From the NCBI GenBank assembly GCA_937894335.1, contig CALCRU010000040.1, positions 5,912 to 69,911 on the forward strand: 64,000 nt of DNA. Direction: 5' to 3'. Shown in pieces: positions 26,698-37,237 of this stretch (positions are counted from its first letter, which is position 1; every line of letters begins with the position of its first letter). The stretch comes from an uncultured Treponema sp. Lineage in GTDB: Bacteria > Spirochaetota > Spirochaetia > Treponematales > Treponemataceae. A program made the position numbers and the translations under genes. Below the pieces are notes generated by a model. It searched no databases and had not been told where the DNA came from. It was given only the letters and a program-made list of their open reading frames with translations.

Positions 26698-29406
26698 ATG
26701 GCGGATGAAGCAGAGAAAAAGCCTGGATTTGTATTGAACAAAAAAGAGAAGAAAAGCGATTCTCAGAGTCAGCAGACGGCGACCCCCGAACGCAAGAAGG
26801 TTGTCGTTGTAAAGCGAAAGCCCAGCACAACGGAGACCAAGAAGGACGGAATTCGTGTTGTTGCAAAAAAGGCATCTGAGTCATCCGCCAAACAGCCTCA
26901 GGAACCTCAGAAGGTGGCTACAGCAGTACAGGCTGCAAAGTCAGAACCTACTGAAGAAAAGAAGGATGCAGTTCGCACTTCCACAGCACCTGCAGAAAGT
27001 GCAAAGACCGAAAAGCCCCAGCACACAACATTTGAACTGCACAGCGCAAGACCAAATGTTAAGGCCGGAAACTTAAGCGGCTCTTCTCGTGGACGCTACG
27101 GAAACGGCGGTTACCAGAAGCGTGACGGCTCCTCATTTACTGGCGCTCAGGCTCGTGAAGGATATCGCAACAGCGAAAACCGAGGCGGCTATGGCGGACA
27201 GGGCAGAAGCGGTTACGGTGCCGGCGGTCAGAACAGACAGGGCGGCTTTGGAGGTCAGGGTCGCGGTGGCTATGGTCAGAACAGACAGGGCGGCGGTCAG
27301 GGCGGAAGACCAGGTTTCGGTTCTAAGCCAAGCATGGGCGGTCGTTCAGGATTTGGCGGTCAGGGTGGAAGACCCGGATTTGGCTCCAAACCAGGCATGG
27401 GTGTTCCACATCCCTCATACGGCGATGCTTCCCAACTTAACGGAAACAAGGGTCCTGCAAAAAAAGTTTTCAAGGGCAAGAAGCAGGTTTACAACAGAAA
27501 AGATCAGGAACAGGCCTTTGACGAGGAAGAACTTTACCAGAACAAGAAGAAGGTTGTTGAACCCGCAAGTTCAGTTCCTGAAAAAATAGACATCTTTGAA
27601 ACCATTACGGTTGCCGATCTTGCAAAAAAGATGAACCTTAAGGCAAGCGAAATAATCGGCAAGCTCATGAGCATGGGCGAAATGGTTACAATCAACCAGA
27701 CAATCGACAGCGATACGGCTTCAATCATCGCATCAGAATACAACTGCGAAGTTCATCTTGTAAGCCTTTACGACGAAACTGTTATCGAAAGTGATTCTGG
27801 TAAGGAAGGGGGAGTTCACACTCGTCCTCCTATCGTTACAGTTATGGGTCATGTTGACCACGGTAAGACAAAAACTCTGGATGCAATCCGCAATACAAAT
27901 GTGGCTTCTGGTGAAGCAGGCGGAATTACCCAGAAGATAGGCGCATATCAGGTTTCTACTCCAAAGGGTGACATTACTTTCCTTGACACTCCTGGTCACG
28001 AAGCCTTTACTATGATGCGCGCCCGCGGTGCACAGATTACAGACATTGTAGTTCTTGTTGTTGCCGCTGACGATGGTGTAATGCCCCAGACTCTTGAGGC
28101 AATCCATCATGCAAAAGATGCAAAGGTTCCAATTATTGTTGCCGTAAACAAAATTGATAAACCCGAAGCAAATCCCGACAGGGTAATGACTCAGCTTTCT
28201 GAACAGGGACTTACTCCCGAAGCATGGGGCGGAGATACTCAGTATGTAAACATTTCTGCCCTTAAGAGGGAAGGTATAGACGAACTTTTGGATGCGGTAC
28301 TTATTCAGGCGGAAATGCTTGAACTTAAGGCTCAGTTTGACTGCCGTGCCGAAGGAAAGGTTGTTGAAAGCCGCATAGATCAGGGCCGAGGTGTTGTTGC
28401 AACTGTTGTAGTAGAGCGTGGTACCCTTCATACGGGAGATCCCTTTGTTGCAGGAATTTATTCTGGTAGGGTTCGTGCCATATTTAACGACAGAGGACAG
28501 AAAATTAAGGAAGCAACTCCCTCCATGCCAGTGGAAGTTCTTGGCATAGAAAACATGCCTAACGCAGGCGATCCCTTCCAGGTTACAGAAACAGAACGAG
28601 ATGCTCGTGCCTTTGCCGCAAAGAGGCAGGAACTTAAGCGCTTTGAGGACGCAAAGGCTGTTAAGCGCGTAAACATTGGAAACCTCTACGAGACAATAGA
28701 GCAGCGTGAAGTTAAGGAACTTAAAATCATTATCAAGGCTGATCTTCAGGGATCCGCAGAAGCTCTCAAGACATCTCTGGAAAAACTTTCTACTTCAGAA
28801 ATCAGGGTTGCTGTTATCCACTCCAGTGCAGGTGCAATTAACGAAAGCGATGTTTCACTTGCCTCTGCAGACGACAACGCAATCATCATCGGATTCAATG
28901 TTCGTCCTACTCCCAAGGCAAAACTCCTTGCAGAAAAGGAAGGCGTAGAAATCCGCAAGTACAACATCATCTACAAGTGCGTGGAAGAAATAAAGCAGGC
29001 TATGGAAGGCATGCTGCAGCCAGATACAAAGGAAGAAGTTACTGGTATGTTGGAAGTTCGGGAAACTTTCCGCGTTCCAAAAATTGGACTTATTGCAGGA
29101 TGTTATGTTACCAGCGGTGTAGTAAAGCGCACCAGCAATGTAAATGTAATCCGCGATGGTGTAGTTAAATTTACTGGTTCTGTTGCTTCCTTGCGCCGCT
29201 TTAAAGAAGATGCAAAGGAAGTTAAGGAAGGCTATGAATGTGGTCTTGGCATAGAAAACTGGCAGGATCTACAGGTTGGCGACCAGATTGAAGCCTTTGA
29301 ATTTATTCAGGTTGCTCGCAAACTTGGAGAAGCCCTTGTGGACGAGCGGGCAGAAATGCTTTCTAAGCAGAACGCCCAGAACGAAGATTCTTCCGACTCG
29401 GAGTAG
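26698..29406 (+). CDS. infB: Translation initiation factor IF-2
   Basis: Delivers fMet-tRNA to the 30S subunit with GTP. About residues 1-115 are charged and disordered. About 120-245 are a Gly/Arg/Gln-rich low-complexity region with [12 protein letters not shown] and two [14 protein letters not shown] repeats. An IF2_N domain near 300-350 precedes the G domain with [18 protein letters not shown] and NKID. Domains II-IV follow up to residue 902. [13 protein letters not shown] lies near the C-terminus. AAGGA is 8 bases before the ATG. The RGG-like linker is unusually long and glycine-rich compared with the acidic linkers I know. Confidence 0.96.
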   Translation: MADEAEKKPGFVLNKKEKKSDSQSQQTATPERKKVVVVKRKPSTTETKKDGIRVVAKKASESSAKQPQEPQKVATAVQAAKSEPTEEKKDAVRTSTAPAESAKTEKPQHTTFELHSARPNVKAGNLSGSSRGRYGNGGYQKRDGSSFTGAQAREGYRNSENRGGYGGQGRSGYGAGGQNRQGGFGGQGRGGYGQNRQGGGQGGRPGFGSKPSMGGRSGFGGQGGRPGFGSKPGMGVPHPSYGDASQLNGNKGPAKKVFKGKKQVYNRKDQEQAFDEEELYQNKKKVVEPASSVPEKIDIFETITVADLAKKMNLKASEIIGKLMSMGEMVTINQTIDSDTASIIASEYNCEVHLVSLYDETVIESDSGKEGGVHTRPPIVTVMGHVDHGKTKTLDAIRNTNVASGEAGGITQKIGAYQVSTPKGDITFLDTPGHEAFTMMRARGAQITDIVVLVVAADDGVMPQTLEAIHHAKDAKVPIIVAVNKIDKPEANPDRVMTQLSEQGLTPEAWGGDTQYVNISALKREGIDELLDAVLIQAEMLELKAQFDCRAEGKVVESRIDQGRGVVATVVVERGTLHTGDPFVAGIYSGRVRAIFNDRGQKIKEATPSMPVEVLGIENMPNAGDPFQVTETERDARAFAAKRQELKRFEDAKAVKRVNIGNLYETIEQREVKELKIIIKADLQGSAEALKTSLEKLSTSEIRVAVIHSSAGAINESDVSLASADDNAIIIGFNVRPTPKAKLLAEKEGVEIRKYNIIYKCVEEIKQAMEGMLQPDTKEEVTGMLEVRETFRVPKIGLIAGCYVTSGVVKRTSNVNVIRDGVVKFTGSVASLRRFKEDAKEVKEGYECGLGIENWQDLQVGDQIEAFEFIQVARKLGEALVDERAEMLSKQNAQNEDSSDSE

Positions 29407-29409
29407 ACT

Positions 29410-29790
29410 ATGGGACAGTATAGGCTTGAGCGTCTGGGGCAGCAGCTCCAGCAGGAAATTGCAACCATGCTCCTTCGCCACGAAATAAAGGATCCCCGTG
29501 TAAGCGAGTTTCTTACCATAAGTCGTGTGGAAGTTGCAGGCGACCTTTCTTGCGCTAAAGTGTATGTGTCTTCTTTTATGGATGACAATTCTGTAAAAAA
29601 AGGCGTAGAAGGTCTTAAAAATGCAGCGGGATTCATTCAGTCTTCCATTGCAAAAAAACTCAGCATATATAAGTTCCCCAAGTTGAATTTTGTAGCCGAC
29701 TTTAGCATGAAGGACGGTTACAAAATGGTAAAGAAACTGAATCAGCTTGAGTCAGAAGACAGAGCCGAAAAATCTGATGAAGAAAACTAA
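29410..29790 (+). CDS. rbfA: 30S ribosome-binding factor RbfA
   Basis: Needed for late maturation of 16S rRNA and cold adaptation. The 126-residue protein has the typical RbfA start (RLERLGQQLQQEIATML) and KDPRV segment followed by a KH-like domain with SAKVYVS-type strands. It sits 3 bp after infB and overlaps the truB-ribF start by 14 bp, so translation is coupled. Confidence 0.93.
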   Translation: MGQYRLERLGQQLQQEIATMLLRHEIKDPRVSEFLTISRVEVAGDLSCAKVYVSSFMDDNSVKKGVEGLKNAAGFIQSSIAKKLSIYKFPKLNFVADFSMKDGYKMVKKLNQLESEDRAEKSDEEN

Positions 29791-31630
29791 GGGGTCGCTT
29801 CCGCCGCCGTCAGGTCTGGTTCTTTATGCAAAGCCTTCTGGACTGACAAGTTTTTCTTCCTTGTGGAACATAAAGAAAGCCCTTGGCACTGATAAGGTTG
29901 GCCATACTGGAACACTTGACTCTTTTGCGGACGGACTTCTTGTGGTGCTTTCGGGAAGTCTTACTCACCTTGTTCCCCACATAACATCATTTGCAAAAAC
30001 CTACAAGGCAGTTGTGTGCTTTGGAAGAGAAACCGACACTTTGGATCCAACAGGCAGTCTAGTAAAGACGGGAAAAGCCGTAAGCCGCCAACAGGTTGAA
30101 TCAGTCCTTGCTTCCTTTACAGGTGCAATAATGCAGGAGCCTCCCCTTTACAGTGCCCTTCATGTTGACGGTAAAAGGGCTAGCGACCTTGCTAGGGATG
30201 GTAAATCTGTAAAGATTGAAACTAGAGCGGTTTTTATTTATGAACTTTCACTTTTGGATTTTAAAGAAGAAAGCCCCCAAGACCCGTGCTCTTATGCCCT
30301 TCTTGAAGTTACCTGTTCTAAGGGTACCTATATTCGCTCTCTTGCTCGGGACATTGCCCATAAGTTGGGAACGGCAGGACATCTTCTTGCCCTTCGCCGT
30401 ACTGCTGTTGGTCCCTTTAGTCTGGATGAAGCGGCCTGTGCAGACAGGTTGGGAGACTTTTCCATTGGTGCAGAAATTCCTCCTGTAAAAAAAGATGACA
30501 AAAAAACTTTTGAAGACATAAAATCCCACTTTATGAATTTTACCCCACAGCTTGCTTCTGTCTGCGGTTTTGAATCTGACATACTTAAGGCGACCTCCGA
30601 AAAACAGTTTGCAAACGGCCGCCCCTTGTATTCTTCCATGTTTACAAGACTGGGCGTTTCTTCTGTAGAAAGGCAGACTCTTTGCGCAAGGGTAAGCACT
30701 TCTGTAAAGACGGACAGAATAGCGGTTTTTTACGAAGACGGTGGCTTTGCAGGCATGATGGAAAAATCAGACGGAAGGCTTTCTTACGGATTTGTAGTTC
30801 CCCGTGTAAAAAAGGAATTTAGAATTTTTTCATGGGACGACATTACTGGAGGAAAATTTCCTGTGGAATGGCAGAGCAGGGGATGTGCCCTTTCTGTAGG
30901 TAGTTTTGACGGAATGCATGCAGGTCATGGTGCCCTTCTTGAAGCCGTAGGCAGGCAGAATCTTGTAAGGGGAATCGTAACTTTTACTTCTTCCGTTCAC
31001 AGCAGGGAAGAGGGGTTTGAGGGCTGTCTTACAAGTCTTTCTCAAAAGCTTTCTGTGTGCAGGAAAAAGGGTCTTGACTTTGCCATAGTAATTGACTTTT
31101 CTGAGCATTTTAGTAAAATGGAAGGACAGGATTTTATATCTGTTCTAGTGCGTCAGTGCGGTCTTAAATTTCTTGCAGAAGGAAGTGATTTCCGCTGCGG
31201 ATATAGGGGTGCCCTTGGCGTTTTGGGCTTAGAGGAACTTTCTTCTTCTTTAGGTTTTTCCTTTATGCCTGTCCCGGATGTTCTTGTGGAAGGCGAACGG
31301 GTAAGTTCTTCCCGGGTAAGGCGGGCGGTTTTAAATGCAGACTTCATGCTTGCACACAAACTTCTGTCCAGACCCTTTGCCTACGATGCGTCTTCCCTTT
31401 CATGGAAGGCTGGGGACGAATCTCAAGACGGACTTTGGGTATATGCGGAATTAAAATCCGAACAGATTCTTCCGCCCTGCGGCATGTACAATGTCGTCAT
31501 AAAAACGGAAGATTCCGTCCTGCATGCCTCCTGCTCTATAGAAGAGGGAGGAAATCGGCTGGGGCTTTTTGTTCCGTCACTTTCCTTTGCACAGAAGGTA
31601 CTTGCCGTTGAATTTGTTTCTAGAACTTAA
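29777..31630 (+). CDS. truB: Fusion of TruB pseudouridine synthase and RibF-type FAD synthetase (no kinase domain)
   Basis: Residues 1 to about 350 are TruB, which makes pseudouridine 55 in tRNA: GHTGTLDSFADGLLV carries the catalytic Asp, with KTYKA, YSALHVDGKRAS and GTYIRSLARDI. From about residue 365 to 617 the sequence is a RibF N-terminal FMN adenylyltransferase domain: GSFDGMHAGHGAL, EGSDFRCGYRGALG and the VSSSRVRRAV signature. The riboflavin kinase domain that normally follows is absent; the tail of about 80 residues does not show its motifs. The frame is continuous across both halves with no stop, so this is a real fusion. I recall separate truB and ribF genes at this position in other treponemes. 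The ATG at 29777 is inside rbfA; a TTG at 29747 is an alternative. Confidence 0.88.
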   Translation: MKKTKGSLPPPSGLVLYAKPSGLTSFSSLWNIKKALGTDKVGHTGTLDSFADGLLVVLSGSLTHLVPHITSFAKTYKAVVCFGRETDTLDPTGSLVKTGKAVSRQQVESVLASFTGAIMQEPPLYSALHVDGKRASDLARDGKSVKIETRAVFIYELSLLDFKEESPQDPCSYALLEVTCSKGTYIRSLARDIAHKLGTAGHLLALRRTAVGPFSLDEAACADRLGDFSIGAEIPPVKKDDKKTFEDIKSHFMNFTPQLASVCGFESDILKATSEKQFANGRPLYSSMFTRLGVSSVERQTLCARVSTSVKTDRIAVFYEDGGFAGMMEKSDGRLSYGFVVPRVKKEFRIFSWDDITGGKFPVEWQSRGCALSVGSFDGMHAGHGALLEAVGRQNLVRGIVTFTSSVHSREEGFEGCLTSLSQKLSVCRKKGLDFAIVIDFSEHFSKMEGQDFISVLVRQCGLKFLAEGSDFRCGYRGALGVLGLEELSSSLGFSFMPVPDVLVEGERVSSSRVRRAVLNADFMLAHKLLSRPFAYDASSLSWKAGDESQDGLWVYAELKSEQILPPCGMYNVVIKTEDSVLHASCSIEEGGNRLGLFVPSLSFAQKVLAVEFVSRT

Positions 31631-31706
31631 GACGGCATTAAAACAGCAATAATGGCGAAAGGTCTTAGGGCTTTTTTCCATGGTAAACATAGAAGGAGTA
31701 AAAACT

Positions 31707-31976
31707 ATGGCACTTGCAAAAGAAACGACATCATCAATCGTTAGCAAGTTCGGTGCAAACGCAAACGACACCGGCAATGTAAAGGTTCAGATAGCTCTGC
31801 TTACTGAACGAATCAAGGAACTTACGGCTCACTGCCAGCAGTTTCCAAAAGATACGGGTGCTTCCCGCGGTCTTTTAAAATGCGTAGGACAGAGACGCAA
31901 GATGCTGAAGTACTATCAGCGTAAAGATCTTGATGGATACCGCGCTCTTATTAAAGAGTTGGGAATCCGTAAGTAA
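31707..31976 (+). CDS. rpsO: 30S ribosomal protein S15
   Basis: Binds 16S rRNA in the platform of the 30S subunit. The 89-residue protein has the usual S15 features: VQIALLTERIKELTAH and GLLKCVGQRRKMLKYYQ. Start 31707 is preferred to 31680 because GAAGGAG lies 8 bases before it and the family begins about there. pnp follows after a hairpin. Confidence 0.95.
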   Translation: MALAKETTSSIVSKFGANANDTGNVKVQIALLTERIKELTAHCQQFPKDTGASRGLLKCVGQRRKMLKYYQRKDLDGYRALIKELGIRK

Positions 31977-31986
31977 GGAACTAAGA

Positions 31987-32020
31987 GGCTGTCTGGAATT
32001 TCCTTCCAGGCAGCCCTTTG
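31987..32020 (+). terminator. rpsO-pnp intergenic hairpin
   Basis: A 12 bp stem with one G-U pair (31987-31998 / 32004-32015) and a 5-base loop is followed by the weak T run CTTTGTC. It may be a partial terminator or, as known for rpsO-pnp in E. coli, an RNA-processing site. Confidence 0.6.
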
Positions 32021-32142
32021 TCGTAATTAGAGCAGGGTGGTATTACACGCTGATTTTTTTCTGCTGATAGACAGTTGAATCCGTCATCAGAAATGAATCA
32101 ACGTAAAATAGCCGCCTGCAAAAAAATCCTAAGGAAGGAAAA

Positions 32143-34248
32143 ATGGTAGAAAGAGTAACCAGAAAAATCGGTGATCAGGAACTTATTCTTGAAACTGGAA
32201 AAATCGGAAAACAGGCAAACGGTTGTGTTTATGCCCAGTTCGGTGGAACTGCAATTATTGCAACAATTTGTGCTTCAAGTGATGTTCGCGAGGGACTTGA
32301 TTTTGTTCCCGTAACAGTTGACTACAATGAAAAATTCTATGCCGCAGGAAAAATCCCTGGAGGATTTGTAAAGAGAGAAGGTCGCCCCAAGGATAAGGAA
32401 ATTCTTGTAAGCCGCCTTATTGACCGCCCAATGCGCCCTCTCTTCCACAAGGAATTTGGTCGTGAGCTTCAGATTGTTCCTACATGTGTTTCTATTGACG
32501 GTGTTAACCCACCAGACATTCTTGCTGTTATTGCTTCAAGTGCAGCAGTAACTATTTCTGACATTCCATTTGACGGTCCTGTTGCAGGATGCCGCGTTGC
32601 ATACATCGATGGCGACTATGTAATTAACCCCACTTACGCCCAGCAGGAAAAGGCTAGCCTTGAAATTGTTGTTGCCGGTACAAAAGACGGTTTTACAATG
32701 GTAGAAGGTGGAGCAAACGAAGCCTCTGAAGATGTAATGCTTGGTGCTCTTGAAAAGGCTCAGGGCTTTATTACTGACATGTGCCTTTTGCAGGAAGAAC
32801 TTCAGAAAAAATGCGGTAAAGAAAAACTGCCACTTGCTCCACTGAATGTAAAACTTGAAAATGCAGAAGCCATTGAAGCAGAAGCAACACCCCTTATGCA
32901 GGAAGCCTGTTTCCAGAAGGGAAAGAACGCACGCTACGAAGCTGTTAAAGCTGTTAAGACTCAGATTGCTGCCAAGTATGCAGAACAGCTTGAGGACGAG
33001 ACTCAGAAAAAACTCTTTGACGCTTTGTTTGACGACATTCAGTACCGCCTGCTCCGCAAGAGCATTCTTGAAAAGGGTCTTCGCATTGACGGTCGCGGAA
33101 CAGAAGACATTCGCCCCATTACATGCGAAATCAATGTACTGCCTCGTCCCCACGGAAGTGCTCTCTTTACTCGTGGCGAAACACAGTCTTTGGCTGTTAC
33201 CACACTGGGAACTTCTATGGACGAACAGGTTTATGACGACATTGAGGGAGACCGCAGCGAAAACTTTATTCTGCACTATAACTTTCCTCCCTACTCAGTT
33301 GGCGAAGTAGGAAAACTTACTACAGGACGCCGAGAAATCGGTCACGGAAATCTTGCACGCCGCTCACTGGCTCCAATGATTCCTAGCCGCGAGGAATTCC
33401 CCTACACAATCCGCGTAGTTTCAGAAATTATGGAATCAAACGGATCTTCATCTCAGGCTTCTACTTGTGGCGGTTGTCTGTCACTTTTGGCCGCTGGTGT
33501 TCCCATGAAGAAGATGGTTGCTGGTATTGCAATGGGTCTCATTACCGAAGGTGACGAGCAGAACCCGTACAAGAAGTATGCAATTCTTTCTGACATTCTT
33601 GGCGAAGAAGACCACCTTGGCGACATGGACTTTAAGGTTGCTGGTACTCGCGATGGAATTACCGGTTTCCAGATGGACATTAAAATTGCCGGTGTAAGCA
33701 TGGACATTATGCGCAAGGCTCTTGATCAGGCAAAGAGGGGAAGAAATCATATTCTTGACATTATGGAAAAATGCATTTCCAAGCCTCAGCCCCTTAACGC
33801 CACAGCACCAAAAATCGAAAGCCTTAAGATTCCTGTTGACAAGATCGGCGCCCTTATTGGTCCCGGCGGAAAAAACATTAAGGCTCTGTGCGCTCAGTAC
33901 AGCGTAAAGATTGACACTGGCGATGACGGTACCGTTACAATTTACGCCTCCAACGGAAGCAATGCAGAAGCTGCAAAGAAGGCTGTAAAGGGTATTTGCG
34001 AAGATCCAGAGCCCGGCACAATCTACAACGGAACTGTAAAGCGCATCATGGACTTTGGCGCATTTGTAGAGATTCTTCCAGGAAAAGAAGGCCTCTGCCA
34101 CATTTCCAAACTGAGCCGCCAGCGTGTAGAAAAGGTAACTGATGTTCTTAAAGAAGGTCAGGTAATTCCCGTTAAGCTTCTTGAAGTAGACAAGATGGGA
34201 CGCCTTAACCTTTCTTACATTGATGCTCTGGAAGCTCAGGGTAAGTAA
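32143..34248 (+). CDS. pnp: Polynucleotide phosphorylase
   Basis: Phosphorolytic 3'-5' exoribonuclease. Two RNase PH domains (about 10-230 and 310-540) are linked by an alpha-helical domain. The second carries RGETQSLAVTTLG and the conserved GRREIGHGNLARR. A KH domain (GALIGPGGKNIKAL) lies near 565 and an S1 domain near 620-690 (MDFGAFVEILPGKEGLCHIS). Length 701 is normal. AAGGAAGG sits before the ATG. It is downstream of rpsO as in many bacteria. Confidence 0.96.
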   Translation: MVERVTRKIGDQELILETGKIGKQANGCVYAQFGGTAIIATICASSDVREGLDFVPVTVDYNEKFYAAGKIPGGFVKREGRPKDKEILVSRLIDRPMRPLFHKEFGRELQIVPTCVSIDGVNPPDILAVIASSAAVTISDIPFDGPVAGCRVAYIDGDYVINPTYAQQEKASLEIVVAGTKDGFTMVEGGANEASEDVMLGALEKAQGFITDMCLLQEELQKKCGKEKLPLAPLNVKLENAEAIEAEATPLMQEACFQKGKNARYEAVKAVKTQIAAKYAEQLEDETQKKLFDALFDDIQYRLLRKSILEKGLRIDGRGTEDIRPITCEINVLPRPHGSALFTRGETQSLAVTTLGTSMDEQVYDDIEGDRSENFILHYNFPPYSVGEVGKLTTGRREIGHGNLARRSLAPMIPSREEFPYTIRVVSEIMESNGSSSQASTCGGCLSLLAAGVPMKKMVAGIAMGLITEGDEQNPYKKYAILSDILGEEDHLGDMDFKVAGTRDGITGFQMDIKIAGVSMDIMRKALDQAKRGRNHILDIMEKCISKPQPLNATAPKIESLKIPVDKIGALIGPGGKNIKALCAQYSVKIDTGDDGTVTIYASNGSNAEAAKKAVKGICEDPEPGTIYNGTVKRIMDFGAFVEILPGKEGLCHISKLSRQRVEKVTDVLKEGQVIPVKLLEVDKMGRLNLSYIDALEAQGK

Positions 34249-34269
34249 GTTCCTTATCCGCTGAACAGA

Positions 34270-34313
34270 CCCGGTTTTTCAAAGTCATTTGGAGAACCGG
34301 GCTTTTTGCTTTT
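34270..34313 (+). terminator. pnp terminator
   Basis: The stem CCCGGTT (34270-34276) / AACCGGG (34295-34301) can be extended by four further pairs including G-U. A T-rich tail CTTTTTGCTTTT follows. The next gene starts just after it at 34316. Confidence 0.75.
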
Positions 34314-34315
34314 AG

Positions 34316-35629
34316 ATGCAGATGATAGAAAAACTGACCCTTAAAAACAATGTTGTTCTCATAACCCAACAGGTGCCTTCTGCAAAGTCGGTGTCTGTGG
34401 GCTTTTATTTTTTAAGTGCAGGAAGCCGTTTTGAAGATGAGTCTATGCGAGGTGCTAGTCACTTTTGCGAACACATGCTCTTTAAAGGAACTTCTGGCGG
34501 CGAAGAGAAACTTGAGCGTCACGACATTGCCGTCCTCTTTGACCGCATGGGGGGCTATGTAAACGCCTTTACCGAGCGGGACGATGTGTGCGCCTACTGT
34601 ACCGTTCCAGCCCTTCCAGGTAACCTTCACCGGGCAGTTTCCACATTTTGTTCCATGGCCACCCACTGTAGTTTTGACCCTCAGGAACTAGAAAACGAAC
34701 GCACTGTAATCCAAAACGAAGTTGCCGCTGTTGCCGATGATGCAGAAGAAAGCGCCTTGGACGCCCTTGCCCAGACCCTGTGGCCTAATCAGCCCATAGG
34801 TAAATCCATTACGGGTACCATAGATCATGTTGCCTCCCTTACAAGAGAAGTCCTCCTTGACTGGTACGAGCAGAAATTTGTTCACGGTGAACTGGTTGTT
34901 CTTGTCTGCGGAGCATTTACATCCTCCGAAGAAAAGGACATGAAGAGTCTGCTAGAAAGCCTACCCCTGCATGCGCCTCCAGTAAACTATCCTTTGCAAA
35001 GACGGATTGACAAGCCTGCCCTTTGGAATGCAGACACGGTGTTTAAAAAAGATAGTAGATTTTCCCAGTGCCAGATGTATCTGCTTTTTCCTTTTGACAT
35101 GCCCTTAAGCCACGAAAGCCTTTCCCTTTTGAGTGTTTTAAATGCCCTTGCAGGTGACACAATGTCCAGCCGACTTTTTGAAAACTTACGGGAAAAGAAT
35201 GGATGCTGCTACAGCACCTACAGTTTTATGACCAGCTACGAAGATGTGGGCTTTTGGGCCGCCGCCGCTTCCTGCGACAAAAAGAATGCGGTAAAAATTG
35301 CCCGACTCTTGCAGGAAGAAATTTTTGCCCTTGTAAAAAATCCCCCCTCTGATGCAGAAATTGAATGCGCAAAGGAACATCTTTTAGGAGAAGAATTCCT
35401 TGCAGGGGAAGACATGGAATCTCTTATGAAGCGTAACCTGCGCCACTATGCCATGGGACTTGAACTCTACGATACGGAACAGGTTTGCGCCAGTATACGA
35501 GCAGTGCAAAAAAATGCTATTATAGATTTTATAAAGCGTCTTATATGTGGCAGTAAGAGAACATTCTTTGTGTATGGTCCCGCACTGTCAAAAAAACAGC
35601 GTAAGGAAATGATATGTCAGACAGTGTAA
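34316..35629 (+). CDS. M16-family zinc metallopeptidase
   Basis: A processing-type peptidase of 437 residues. The zinc motif HFCEH is near residue 47 in the inverted HxxEH form, with the distal Glu in [11 protein letters not shown] near 124. The C-terminal M16 half (about 180-430) contains [18 protein letters not shown]. It is cytoplasmic by the absence of a signal peptide; bacterial homologues process peptides. It overlaps dut by 16 bp. The start has no clear Shine-Dalgarno; ATG at 34322 is an alternative. Confidence 0.9.
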   Translation: MQMIEKLTLKNNVVLITQQVPSAKSVSVGFYFLSAGSRFEDESMRGASHFCEHMLFKGTSGGEEKLERHDIAVLFDRMGGYVNAFTERDDVCAYCTVPALPGNLHRAVSTFCSMATHCSFDPQELENERTVIQNEVAAVADDAEESALDALAQTLWPNQPIGKSITGTIDHVASLTREVLLDWYEQKFVHGELVVLVCGAFTSSEEKDMKSLLESLPLHAPPVNYPLQRRIDKPALWNADTVFKKDSRFSQCQMYLLFPFDMPLSHESLSLLSVLNALAGDTMSSRLFENLREKNGCCYSTYSFMTSYEDVGFWAAAASCDKKNAVKIARLLQEEIFALVKNPPSDAEIECAKEHLLGEEFLAGEDMESLMKRNLRHYAMGLELYDTEQVCASIRAVQKNAIIDFIKRLICGSKRTFFVYGPALSKKQRKEMICQTV

Positions 35630-36057
35630 GAATTAATGTTGTAGCAGAAGAAGGGGCTGTTCTTCCCCAGTACAAAACTGCTGGTGCCGCTGGTGCGGAT
35701 GTGTGCGCCTACTTAAAGGAATCACTTGTAATTAAAAGGGGAGGTCGTGCCCTCATACCCACAGGACTTTATTTTGAAATTCCCGAGGGATACGAAATTC
35801 AGGTTAGACCCAGAAGCGGTCTTGCTTTTAAAAACGGAGTAACGGTTTTAAACACTCCCGGAACCATAGACAGCGACTACAGAGGAGAACTGAGGGTTCT
35901 TCTTGCAAACTTCGGAGACTCGGACTTTACTGTTAATGCAGGTGAGCGCATTGCCCAGATTGTTGTGGCTCCCGTAACTATTGGCAGTTTTGCAAAAGTA
36001 AATTCCCTTTCAAGCACTCAACGGGGTGCAGGCGGATTTGGAAGCACAGGCTCTTGA
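35614..36057 (+). CDS. dut: dUTP diphosphatase
   Basis: Hydrolyses dUTP to dUMP. All trimeric dUTPase motifs are visible in 147 residues: [19 protein letters not shown], the [11 protein letters not shown] motif with the catalytic Asp, GERIAQIV and the C-terminal [10 protein letters not shown]. It overlaps the M16 gene by 16 bp and lptF begins one base after its stop. Confidence 0.95.
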   Translation: MSDSVRINVVAEEGAVLPQYKTAGAAGADVCAYLKESLVIKRGGRALIPTGLYFEIPEGYEIQVRPRSGLAFKNGVTVLNTPGTIDSDYRGELRVLLANFGDSDFTVNAGERIAQIVVAPVTIGSFAKVNSLSSTQRGAGGFGSTGS

Positions 36058-36058
36058 A

Positions 36059-37237
36059 ATGCAGATTTTAGAAAGTGCAAAGGAAAGACTCCTGCTTCTT
36101 AAAGAAAAAATTCCTCAGCGCAAACTTGGAAAATTTACCCTTGAGCTTTACATAGCAAAGGAACTTTTCCTTTACTTTCTTGTGCTTTTTTTCTTTTTCT
36201 TTGCCATGTTTTTTGTAAATCAGTTTCTTTTGCTGGCAAAGACAATCCTTAAGCAGAGAGTTCCTGTTCCCGATGTTCTTCTTCTAATTTGGTATTCTCT
36301 TCCGTCCATAATTGCCCAGTCTGCACCCTTTGCAACTCTAGTGGGATTTTTAATGTGCCTTGGTCGCATGGCTTCTGAAAACGAGATTCTTATTTTTAGG
36401 GCAACTGGTCAGCGTTACTTTGTAATCCTCCGTCCCGTACTTATAATGGGGCTTGCAATTTCCATATTCAGTTTTGTAATGAACGACTATTTTCTTCCTC
36501 TTGGAAACATAAACTATCTGGAACTTCAGCGTAAAATTGTAGTTTCAAATCCGGGAGTTCAGATTGAAAGCAATTCGGTAAAGCGGCTTAACAATACCAC
36601 TCTTGTAATGGGAGAAGCCTCTGACGAACACATAGACGACCTTATTATTTTTGACACTTCTCAGAATGGCAAGATGAGGATAATTTCTGCAGCAGATGTA
36701 AACGCAAACAGCACTAGCCTTGAAGGAGTTCTTCTTACTCTTTCCATGCAGCAGCCCTTGGTACTAATGCTGGACAATTCCGAAGAAAAGAATTTTGATG
36801 TGATTGACGGAGAATCCATGTCTTACAATGTTTTTGATTCAGTTATGCTCGCCTCTTCTTCAACAGTTAGTCCTCGAGAAATGACATCCTACGACCTTCG
36901 CGCTCTTATAAAAAGTTACGAAGAAGATGGCGTCTTTACAAAGGAACAACTTAACTCTTACTACCTTGAATACCACAAGAAATTTTCCATTCCCTTCGGT
37001 TCGCTTTTTTTTGCACTTCTTGCGCTTCCCCTTGCACTTCTTTTTGGAAACAAGAACGGTCAAGTTGTGGGCATGATTTTTGGTATAGTAATTTCATTTG
37101 CATATTGGGCAGCCACCATGATGGGGCAGACTGCGGGATACTCCAGGGGTGCAAGCGGGTTTTGGGTCATGTGGGCTCCAAACCTTGTAATAGGCTTGCT
37201 AGGAATTCTTCTGTACATGAGGCTTAGAAGAAAATGA
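36059..37237 (+). CDS. lptF: LptF/LptG-family permease
   Basis: A YjgP/YjgQ-type membrane subunit of an ABC exporter, here 392 residues. TM helices flank a periplasmic beta-jellyroll (about residues 165-280): four-helix N-terminal region with LFLYFLVLFFFFFAMF, then C-terminal helices ending in a short basic tail. It pairs with the next gene, which it overlaps by 4 bp (ATGA), as in lptFG operons. In lipopolysaccharide-producing bacteria the pair moves LPS outwards; many treponemes lack typical LPS, so the cargo may be another lipid. F or G assignment is by order only. Confidence 0.85.
   Translation: MQILESAKERLLLLKEKIPQRKLGKFTLELYIAKELFLYFLVLFFFFFAMFFVNQFLLLAKTILKQRVPVPDVLLLIWYSLPSIIAQSAPFATLVGFLMCLGRMASENEILIFRATGQRYFVILRPVLIMGLAISIFSFVMNDYFLPLGNINYLELQRKIVVSNPGVQIESNSVKRLNNTTLVMGEASDEHIDDLIIFDTSQNGKMRIISAADVNANSTSLEGVLLTLSMQQPLVLMLDNSEEKNFDVIDGESMSYNVFDSVMLASSSTVSPREMTSYDLRALIKSYEEDGVFTKEQLNSYYLEYHKKFSIPFGSLFFALLALPLALLFGNKNGQVVGMIFGIVISFAYWAATMMGQTAGYSRGASGFWVMWAPNLVIGLLGILLYMRLRRK

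Noticed and set aside
27733..28431. Long ORF on the minus strand inside infB (232 codons)
   Set aside because: It is antisense to conserved IF-2 sequence and has no recognisable domain, promoter or ribosome site.
32536..33276. Long minus-strand ORF inside pnp (246 codons)
   Set aside because: Lies opposite conserved PNPase sequence and its Phe/Cys-rich composition is what reverse translation of the sense frame yields.
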